The position numbers and the translations under genes were made by a program. Under the pieces are notes generated by a model. The model saw only the letters and a program-made list of their open reading frames with translations, searched no databases and was not told the origin of the DNA. 64,000 nucleotides of DNA from Tessaracoccus caeni (lineage in GTDB: Bacteria > Actinomycetota > Actinomycetes > Propionibacteriales > Propionibacteriaceae): assembly GCF_029211185.1 (NCBI RefSeq), contig NZ_JARGDO010000001.1:1-64000 (forward strand), read 5' to 3'. This document shows, in pieces, positions 54,831 to 61,690 of the stretch (position 1 is its first letter; each line of letters begins with the position of its first letter).

Positions 54831-55733
54831 TCACGCCCGGGGGTGGGCGGTCTTGTAGGCCTCGCGGAGACGCTCGGAGGTGACGTGGGTGTAGATCTGG
54901 GTGGTCGCGACGCTGGCGTGTCCCAGCATCTCCTGCACGCTGCGCAGGTCGGCTCCACCATCCAACAACTGGGTCGCCATCGCATGGCGCAGGGCGTGCG
55001 GGCTCACCTGACGACCCTCCGCCGCCGTCGCCTGGTTCACCACCCGCCGCGCGACCCGGGGATCAAGCGCCCCTCCGCGGGCGCCCAGGAACACCAGCTC
55101 CGGGCTCTGAGGGCCGGCCAGACGTGACCTCACCACCAGCCAGGCTCGCAGCGCATCGGCAGCCGGCACCCCGAAGGGCACGGTGCGCTGCTTGCTGCCC
55201 TTGCCCACTGGGCGCACGACCCTGGCGTCCAGATCCAGCTGATCCAGCCTCAAGTCGCAGAGTTCGGACACACGCAGCCCGCTGGCATAGAGCAGTTCCA
55301 GCAGCGCCAGGTCTCGGAGCTGCTGGGGCTCCCCCTGCTCCGCCACCGCGGCCTCGGCCGCCGCCAGCGCGTGATCCACCACCGCCGGAGTCGGCACGGC
55401 CGGCAGCGTCCGGCCCCGTTTCGGCGACTTGAGCCTCACCGCCGGATCCTCCGTGACATGCCCTTGGCGCACGGCCCAGCCGAAAAACCCCCGAACACAC
55501 GACACCTTGCGCCGAATCGTCGCCGAGGAGGCGCCGCCCTCGACCAGATCAGCGAGCCACCGTCGTAGCATCGCGAGCGTGACAGAGCCGGGGCCTTCCT
55601 GGCAGCACGAGGCCAGGTCGCGCAGATCAGAGCGGTACCCGCGCACGGTGTGCGGAGACAGCCCGCGCTCGGCGGACAGATGGCGCGCGTAGTCGTCGAT
55701 CAATGCCTCCCACGCTCGCCGCTGCTGTCCCAT
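54831..55733 (-). CDS. xerC: tyrosine recombinase XerC
   Basis: This 300-residue recombinase resolves chromosome dimers with XerD at dif. The N-terminal core-binding domain shows LSAERGLSPHTVRGYRSDLR. Catalytic residues lie in LYASGLRVSELCDLRL (Arg), VGKGSKQRTVPFG (Lys), SPHALRHAMATQLLDGGADL (HxxR) and LGHASVATTQIYTH (His, Tyr). Its place beside rpsB is the usual actinobacterial one, so it is housekeeping rather than a phage integrase. CAGACT 6 nt before the ATG hints at a leaderless start. Confidence 0.92.
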   Translation of the reverse strand: MGQQRRAWEALIDDYARHLSAERGLSPHTVRGYRSDLRDLASCCQEGPGSVTLAMLRRWLADLVEGGASSATIRRKVSCVRGFFGWAVRQGHVTEDPAVRLKSPKRGRTLPAVPTPAVVDHALAAAEAAVAEQGEPQQLRDLALLELLYASGLRVSELCDLRLDQLDLDARVVRPVGKGSKQRTVPFGVPAADALRAWLVVRSRLAGPQSPELVFLGARGGALDPRVARRVVNQATAAEGRQVSPHALRHAMATQLLDGGADLRSVQEMLGHASVATTQIYTHVTSERLREAYKTAHPRA

Positions 55734-55859
55734 GGGCTCAGTCTGACCCGTGGTCCAGACGGATACCAAGACGACCTGCCGGGCTCGCCCACACCGCGAC
55801 GGCGGGATTCGGCATACTTGGTGCTCGACGCACGGCAAAGACACGGAAACGGGGAGACG

Positions 55860-56465
55860 ATGAGCGACGAGAACGCGTTGGGCGATCTGACGACAGGCGG
55901 CAAGGTGCTACCGATCACCCGTTGGGGAACTCCCGTCATGCATGCCCAGACGAGGCGCGTCACGGAGTTCGGCGAGGAACTGCATCAGCTCATCCGCGAC
56001 ATGTGGGCCACCATGCACGCCGCCGAGGGCGTCGGCCTGGCGGCCACCCAGGTGGGCGTCGACCTGGCGGTGTTCGTCTACGAGTGCCCCGACGCCGACC
56101 ACGTCACGCATCGTGGCGTGTTCGTCAACCCAGAGGTGATCCTGCCGGAGGGCAACGAACGCAACCTTGAGGCCGCCGACGAGGGATGCCTGTCCCATCC
56201 CGGTGGATACGCCACGCTCGCCCGCGCCGACGTCGCAACCTGCGTCGGCCAGGACGCCTACGGCAACCCGCAGGAGAAGATCGGCACCGGCTACCTCGCC
56301 CGCTGCCTGCAGCACGAGACCGATCACCTGAACGGAACCGTGTTCGGGGACCGGCTCTCGAAGCGCTCCCGCCGTCAGCTCGACAAGCAGGTCGCCGAGC
56401 TCGCCTTCCGCTATCCCGACGACTGGCCCGTCAGTCCGAAGACCGTCGCCAAGCCGGTCGCCTGA
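55860..56465 (+). CDS. def: peptide deformylase
   Basis: This 201-residue metalloenzyme removes the formyl group from nascent proteins. All three motifs are present: GVGLAATQ (57-64), EGCLS with metal ligand Cys110, and HETDH (152-156) with two His ligands and the catalytic Glu. GGGGAGA lies 5 nt before the ATG. It ends 3 bp from the convergent methyltransferase gene. Confidence 0.95.
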   Translation: MSDENALGDLTTGGKVLPITRWGTPVMHAQTRRVTEFGEELHQLIRDMWATMHAAEGVGLAATQVGVDLAVFVYECPDADHVTHRGVFVNPEVILPEGNERNLEAADEGCLSHPGGYATLARADVATCVGQDAYGNPQEKIGTGYLARCLQHETDHLNGTVFGDRLSKRSRRQLDKQVAELAFRYPDDWPVSPKTVAKPVA

Positions 56466-56468
56466 CTT

Positions 56469-57260
56469 TCACGAGGGGCGCAGCGCGTAGGCGAGGATCG
56501 CTGCGGCGGTCGCCACGTTGAGCGAGTCCACCCGGTCCGTCATCGGGATGGTGACCGCGTCGTCGGCCGCGCCGCTCCAGGCATCGCTGAGCCCGTGCCC
56601 CTCGGTGCCGAGCAGCACCGCCACCTTGCCCTCGGGCCGATAGGCGTCCAGGCTGACGGCACCCGGACGCAGCGTCGCCGCCACCAGCCGGAACCCCGCC
56701 TCCTTCAGCAGGCGCAGGTCGTCGTCGCTGGTCATGCGTCGCCAGGGCACCGCCAGTGAGGCTCCCATCGACGCCTTGATCGCGCGCCGGTACAACGGAT
56801 CGGCGGCGCCCGGCGAGAGCACCACGCCTCCCCAGCCGAGCCCGGCGGCGATGCGCATGATGCCGCCGAGGTTGGCATGGTCGACCAGATCCTCACACAC
56901 CAGCAGTCGGTCGGCGGCCAGCAGGGTGTTCCAGTCGGTCGGCGCCGGGCGCTCGAACGAGGCCAGCGCGCCCCGGTGCACGTGAAAGCCGCTGACCCGC
57001 TCAATCAGAGCCCCCGGCGCGACGTAACACGGCACGTCGGGCCATTCGGCCAGCACGTCGGCGAGCCCCGCAAGCCAGCGCTCCTGCAGCAGGAAGGCTC
57101 GCGGGCGGCATCCGCCCTCGGCGGCGCGCCGGATGATCTTGTCGCCCTCGGCGATGAAGATCCCTTCCGCCGTCTCGAGACTGGTACGCAGCTGCGAGTC
57201 GCGCAGCGCCACGAAGTCCCTGAGGCGCGGATCGTCCGGGGTCTGGATCTCTATCTCCAC
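56469..57260 (-). CDS. TrmH/SpoU-family RNA 2'-O-methyltransferase
   Basis: This 263-residue SPOUT methyltransferase has an N-terminal substrate-binding domain (LETAEGIFIAEGDKIIRRAA) and the knotted catalytic domain. Its three SpoU motifs are visible: CEDLVDHANLGGIMRIAAGL, VAVLLGTEGHGLSDAW and TIPMTDRVDSLNVATAAAIL. It methylates a ribose in rRNA or tRNA. The exact site is unknown. GTG 57260 is chosen from the protein start. An upstream ATG at 57287 overlaps the divergent pabB gene. Confidence 0.85.
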   Translation of the reverse strand: MEIEIQTPDDPRLRDFVALRDSQLRTSLETAEGIFIAEGDKIIRRAAEGGCRPRAFLLQERWLAGLADVLAEWPDVPCYVAPGALIERVSGFHVHRGALASFERPAPTDWNTLLAADRLLVCEDLVDHANLGGIMRIAAGLGWGGVVLSPGAADPLYRRAIKASMGASLAVPWRRMTSDDDLRLLKEAGFRLVAATLRPGAVSLDAYRPEGKVAVLLGTEGHGLSDAWSGAADDAVTIPMTDRVDSLNVATAAAILAYALRPS

Positions 57261-57272
57261 ACCCCGAGACGA

Positions 57273-57278
57273 TAGCCT
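57273..57278 (+). promoter_or_regulatory. -10 box of a leaderless promoter for the PabB-PabC gene
   Basis: TAGCCT lies 7 nt before the ATG at 57286, and no ribosome binding site is present. Confidence 0.5.
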
Positions 57279-57285
57279 GCTCACC

Positions 57286-59037
57286 ATGGCTCGCGGTGAG
57301 GTTCCCTTCGTGCTGCTCGACGACGCCTTCTCCGGACGCGGAACCCTGCTCACGGACCTGACCGACATCGTCGAGGTGGATCTGAACAGCCTCGACGCGG
57401 CCCTCGTCAACGGCTGGCAGCGGGGCCTGCACTGCTTCGTCTGGCTGCCCTACGACCTCGGCGAGGCCCACCTGCGTCTCCGGGACACCGGAGTCGGCGC
57501 CGTGTTTCGTTTCGCCGAGCGGCGCGAAATCGACGCCGGCAGCTGGCTCGCAGACACGGCGCCGAACGAGCCGGCGGGTGTGGTCTCCCCCGAGCCGGCG
57601 TGGAACGAGGACGTCTTCACGGATCGGGTGGCGGCCGTGCACCAGGCCATCCGGCGCGGCGACACCTATCAGGTCAACCTGACCTTCCCGATCCGCGCCG
57701 ACCGGTACGGGCACCCGATCGACCTCTATCGACGCCTGCGCGATCGGCAGCCCACCGAGTACGCGGTCCTGGCGCACCTGCCGTCGCCCGCTCCGTCGTG
57801 GACGCTCGGACTCTCCCCCGAACTCTTCCTCCAGGTCGATTCCGACGGCACCGTGCGATGCACCCCGATGAAGGGCACGGCGCGTGCAGACGAGATCGAC
57901 GACCCCACGACGCTCGCGGCCGACCCGAAGAACCGCGCCGAGAACGTGATGATCGTCGACCTCCTGCGCAACGACCTCGGGCAGGTCGCCCAGCCGGGCA
58001 GCGTGGCCGTCACCTCGCTGTTCGATGTGTCCCGGGTGGGCGACCTCTGGCAGATGACCAGCACCGTCGAGGCCCTCGCTACACCCGGCACCCTGCCGGG
58101 AGCCCTGATGCGGGCGGCATTCCCGTGCGGCTCGATCACGGGCGCGCCGAAGTCGTCGAGCATGGCGGTGATCCGAGCGCTGGAGGACACACCACGTGGC
58201 GGCTACACCGGAAGCATGGGCCTTCTCGAGCCTGCCGAAGGACCGCTGGGATGGAAGAGCAGCCTCAATGTGGCGATCCGCACCGTCGAGATCGACGACG
58301 ACGCGCTGCGGCTGGGCGTGGGAGCCGGCATCACGATCGGCAGCGATCCGACCGCGGAGTACCGCGAGTGCCTCGCCAAGGGCTCCTTCCTCACCGGGCT
58401 TGCTCCGCAGTTCTCCCTGATCGAGACCATCCTCGTCGACGACGGCCGCGCCCCGAGACTGGCCGGGCACACCTCACGGCTCCGCGCCTCCGCCGCCGCG
58501 CTGGGCTTTCCGGAACTGGACGCGAGCGCCCTGCTGACCGACGCCCTGGCCACGGTGCCCAGCAAGGGGACGCATCGCGCACGGGTGGAGGTGGCACCCG
58601 ACGGCCGTGCGAGCATCGCGCACGCGCCCATGGTTCCGTCATCGGGCAACCCGATCCTCATCACGCTCGCCCCCCAGCCCTGGCGGCCCGACGCGCTCTC
58701 GCGCCACAAGACCACCCGCCGCGCGGCCTTGGACCAGGCCTGGCGCGACGCGGACGCCGCCGGGGCCTTCGACGCCCTCGGCACCGACGCCGACGGCTAT
58801 CTGCTCGAAGGCGGTCGAAGCAGTGTCTTCGTCCTCATCGACGGCGTCTGGCGCACCCCTCCCCTGGCACGCGGCGTGCTGGACGGGGTGGCGCGAGCCG
58901 AGATCCTGGAGCACGGCTCCCTCTTCGGACGCCCGGCGACCGAGGGCGATGTGACGATCGACGAGCTGCGATCCGCCGACGGCCTCGTCGTCGCCAATGC
59001 CCTGCGGGGCGCGATGTGGGCGCGGCTGGTTGTGTAA
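57286..59037 (+). CDS. pabB: aminodeoxychorismate synthase component I fused to 4-amino-4-deoxychorismate lyase
   Basis: This 583-residue fusion makes p-aminobenzoate for folate. The first ~375 residues are a chorismate-binding enzyme (RRGDTYQVNLTFPIRADRYG, VRCTPMKGTARADEIDD with the active-site Lys, FPCGSITGAPKSSSMAVI). The rest is a class IV aminotransferase-fold lyase: ALSRHKTTRRAALDQAW holds the PLP-binding Lys, and DADGYLLEGGRSSVFVLIDG is the typical strand. So two successive steps are joined. A separate PabA glutaminase is needed and is not in this window. The start has a leaderless -10 box. Confidence 0.9.
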   Translation: MARGEVPFVLLDDAFSGRGTLLTDLTDIVEVDLNSLDAALVNGWQRGLHCFVWLPYDLGEAHLRLRDTGVGAVFRFAERREIDAGSWLADTAPNEPAGVVSPEPAWNEDVFTDRVAAVHQAIRRGDTYQVNLTFPIRADRYGHPIDLYRRLRDRQPTEYAVLAHLPSPAPSWTLGLSPELFLQVDSDGTVRCTPMKGTARADEIDDPTTLAADPKNRAENVMIVDLLRNDLGQVAQPGSVAVTSLFDVSRVGDLWQMTSTVEALATPGTLPGALMRAAFPCGSITGAPKSSSMAVIRALEDTPRGGYTGSMGLLEPAEGPLGWKSSLNVAIRTVEIDDDALRLGVGAGITIGSDPTAEYRECLAKGSFLTGLAPQFSLIETILVDDGRAPRLAGHTSRLRASAAALGFPELDASALLTDALATVPSKGTHRARVEVAPDGRASIAHAPMVPSSGNPILITLAPQPWRPDALSRHKTTRRAALDQAWRDADAAGAFDALGTDADGYLLEGGRSSVFVLIDGVWRTPPLARGVLDGVARAEILEHGSLFGRPATEGDVTIDELRSADGLVVANALRGAMWARLVV

Positions 59038-59065
59038 CCGGGCCATGTGCGTGAGACTAGCCCGC

Positions 59066-60355
59066 ATGCCGCTTGAGCCACCCGTCGAAGAGTTGCACTA
59101 CGAGCTGACCCGCGCCCGGCTGAGCAACGGGTTGGAGGTTGTGGTCCAGCACGATCCCGGCGCTCCCGGCGAGGCCGTCAACCTTTACTACGAGGTGGGG
59201 TCGGCCGACGAGGAACCCCACCGCACGGGGTTCGCCCACCTCTTCGAGCATCTGATGTTCCAGGGCTCCGCTCAGGTGGCGTCCGGCGAGCACATGGCGC
59301 TGATCGAGGCGCTGGGCGGCACCGTCAACGCCACCACCTCCAGCGATCGCACCAACTACTTCCAGGCCGTTCCGCCCGGCGCGCTGGATCTGGTGCTGTG
59401 GCTGGAGGCCGACCGGCTGGCGTCGCTGGCGATCACCGCCGACAACTTCGAGGCGCAGCGCGACGTGGTCAAGGAAGAGCGCCGGCAGCGCTACGACAAC
59501 CAGCCCTACGGCGACCTGCTGGAATTGCTCATCGCGCAGCACTTTCCCGCCGGACACCCCTACGGCCACCTGCCGATCGGTTCGATGGAGCATCTGGACG
59601 ACGCCGCCCTCGACGATGTGGCCACCTTCTTCGCGCGCTGGTACCGGCCCAGCAACGCCCGCCTGGTGCTGTGCGGACCGGTGCCTCCCGACGAGGCCCT
59701 GGACCTCGTCGAGAACCGTTTCGGGCTGCTGCCCACCCTGCCCGCGCCGGCGCGCCCCGCGGTGGGCGAGCGCCACCAGTTGTTCGCTCCCCAGGTGACG
59801 TCTGTGACGCGCCCCGTCCCCCACTCGCTGAGCTACCTCTCCTGGACGGTCCCGCCGGCGACCCATCCGGACCACGCGCCGCTCGACCTGGCCGCCTCGG
59901 TGCTCGCCGACGGACATGCCTCGCGACTGCACCGCGCCCTGGTCAAGGAGGCCGGCATCGCCACCGAACTCCACCTCTCCACACTGCCGCATCTGAGGGC
60001 CGAGTCCGTCGTGGCCGCTTCGGCTCGGCCGTCTGAGCAGACCAGCGTCGCCGAGCTCTCCGAACGCCTCCTCACCGAGATCGCCGCGTTCGCGGAGTCG
60101 GGCCCCACCGAGGAGGAACTGCAGCGAGCGCAGGCCCAATACGAACGCGACTGGCTCTGGGAACTGGCCACCACCGCCGGGCGTGCCGACCTGATCAACG
60201 AGCACTGGCTGACCTACGGAGATCCGGCCTCGATCAACACGCATCTCACGCACGTGATGTCACTCACCCCGGCCGACCTCGCCCGGGTCGTCGCCGATCA
60301 CCTCACCCCCGCTGCCGCCCACCAGCTGCACTACCTGAGCGGAGAAGATCGATGA
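59066..60355 (+). CDS. M16-family zinc peptidase, catalytic subunit
   Basis: This 429-residue pitrilysin-type peptidase has the inverted zinc motif HLFEH at 58-62 in GFAHLFEHLMFQGSAQVASG, with the downstream Glu in VVKEERRQRYDNQPYG. Together with the following gene it forms the usual actinobacterial pair of half-size M16 proteins acting as a heterodimer. The start is uncertain: ATG 59066 matches the family start, while ATG 59045 adds seven residues, and neither has a ribosome binding site. It follows the PabB-PabC stop by 28 bp. Confidence 0.9.
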   Translation: MPLEPPVEELHYELTRARLSNGLEVVVQHDPGAPGEAVNLYYEVGSADEEPHRTGFAHLFEHLMFQGSAQVASGEHMALIEALGGTVNATTSSDRTNYFQAVPPGALDLVLWLEADRLASLAITADNFEAQRDVVKEERRQRYDNQPYGDLLELLIAQHFPAGHPYGHLPIGSMEHLDDAALDDVATFFARWYRPSNARLVLCGPVPPDEALDLVENRFGLLPTLPAPARPAVGERHQLFAPQVTSVTRPVPHSLSYLSWTVPPATHPDHAPLDLAASVLADGHASRLHRALVKEAGIATELHLSTLPHLRAESVVAASARPSEQTSVAELSERLLTEIAAFAESGPTEEELQRAQAQYERDWLWELATTAGRADLINEHWLTYGDPASINTHLTHVMSLTPADLARVVADHLTPAAAHQLHYLSGEDR

Positions 60356-61683
60356 GCCGCCCCGTCGTCCCCGCGCCGCGCCCCTGGATCTACCCGTCTC
60401 CGGAGGTTCGCGTTCTCCCGAACGGCCTCACCGTGTGGCTGTTCGACCTGCCGGGCCAGCACGTCGCCACCTTCGACCTGCTGCTTCCCCTGCCGCTGTC
60501 CAGCGAGCCCCGGGCGCTGGAGGGAGTAGGCACGATCGCACTCAATTCCATCGACGAGGGCACCGTCCCCCACCCCGACGGGAGGATCGCCGAGCTGCTC
60601 GAGGCTGAAGGGGCCTCGCTGCACGGCTGGGCGAAGCAACATCACACCCGTCTAGGAGGCCAGGCGCCGGCGCGTCGGCTCGGCCCCGTCCTGGAGCTGT
60701 TCACGGAGGTGCTGCGCGAGCCCGCCTACGCCGACCAGGACATCGCTCACCACATCGAGACCCGCATCGCCCGGCACGATACGGCGTTGGCCTCCCCCGG
60801 CAGCGCCAATCGGTTGGCATTCAACCGGCGCCTCTACGGCGACGACGCCCGGCTGGGCAGGCCGGCTGGAGGCGTACCTACGACGCTGGGCGCCATCTGC
60901 CCCGACGATGTCCGGGAGTGGCATCGTCGAGGTTTCGGCCCCGCGCACGCCACCGTCATCGTGGCCGGCGACCTCTCCCGGGTGCCCACCGAGGCGTTCG
61001 ATGCGCTCGGCGCATGGCAGAACTCACAACCCACGCTCGCACCACCGGCCGACGACCTCCCGCCTCACGGCACGGGCACCGTGCTGGTGGATCGTCCCGA
61101 CGCGGTGCAGTCGACCATCCTGGTGGGCCTGCGCAGCGTCCCCCGAACCGATCCTCGTTGGGCGGCCGCACGCCTGGGTGGGCACGCGATGGCGGGCGCT
61201 TTCGCCAGCAGGCTGAACCTCGAGCTGCGCGAGCGCCTCGGCTACACCTACGGCATCCATGGCGGCTTCGGCGCCGGGCCCACCCACAGCCTGTTCACCG
61301 TCGGCGGCAGCACCCGCAGCGAGGTGACCATCGACGCGGTGCTGCGTATCCTCGACCGGCTCCGGCTCGGTGAACCCTTCGGTGCCGCGGAAATCGAGGA
61401 CGCCAAACGCTTCCTCATCGGCATCGCTCCGCTGGCCACGGAGACGTCGGCGGACATCGTCGACCAAGTGGCGGAGTTGCGCGCGGCAGGCCTGGACACC
61501 ACCTTTCTGAAGCAGCACTTCGCGGCCCTCGCCACCGTCGAACCGGACGAGGCCACCCAGGTCTTCCAGGAGCTCGTGACACCGGAGAACCTGGTGATCT
61601 CGATCACGGGCCAGGCCGAGCGGTTCCTCCCGGAGTTGGAGGCCGCCGGCCTGGCGCCAGAGGTGATCGATCCGGCGAGCTAA
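60352..61683 (+). CDS. M16-family peptidase-like protein, non-catalytic subunit
   Basis: This 443-residue M16 fold has the zinc motif replaced: the HxxEH region reads TIALNSIDEGT. It keeps the Arg/Tyr substrate motif ELRERLGYTYGIHGGFGAGP, as in processing-peptidase alpha-type partners that bind but do not cut. The ATG overlaps the catalytic subunit stop (ATGA), which supports equimolar synthesis. The substrate is unknown. Confidence 0.9.
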   Translation: MSRPVVPAPRPWIYPSPEVRVLPNGLTVWLFDLPGQHVATFDLLLPLPLSSEPRALEGVGTIALNSIDEGTVPHPDGRIAELLEAEGASLHGWAKQHHTRLGGQAPARRLGPVLELFTEVLREPAYADQDIAHHIETRIARHDTALASPGSANRLAFNRRLYGDDARLGRPAGGVPTTLGAICPDDVREWHRRGFGPAHATVIVAGDLSRVPTEAFDALGAWQNSQPTLAPPADDLPPHGTGTVLVDRPDAVQSTILVGLRSVPRTDPRWAAARLGGHAMAGAFASRLNLELRERLGYTYGIHGGFGAGPTHSLFTVGGSTRSEVTIDAVLRILDRLRLGEPFGAAEIEDAKRFLIGIAPLATETSADIVDQVAELRAAGLDTTFLKQHFAALATVEPDEATQVFQELVTPENLVISITGQAERFLPELEAAGLAPEVIDPAS

Positions 61684-61690
61684 GTGAGAC

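Noticed and set aside
54831-55733. Phage integrase marking an integrated element
   Set aside because: Sequence and position beside rpsB match chromosomal XerC. No attachment-site duplication or phage genes are visible.
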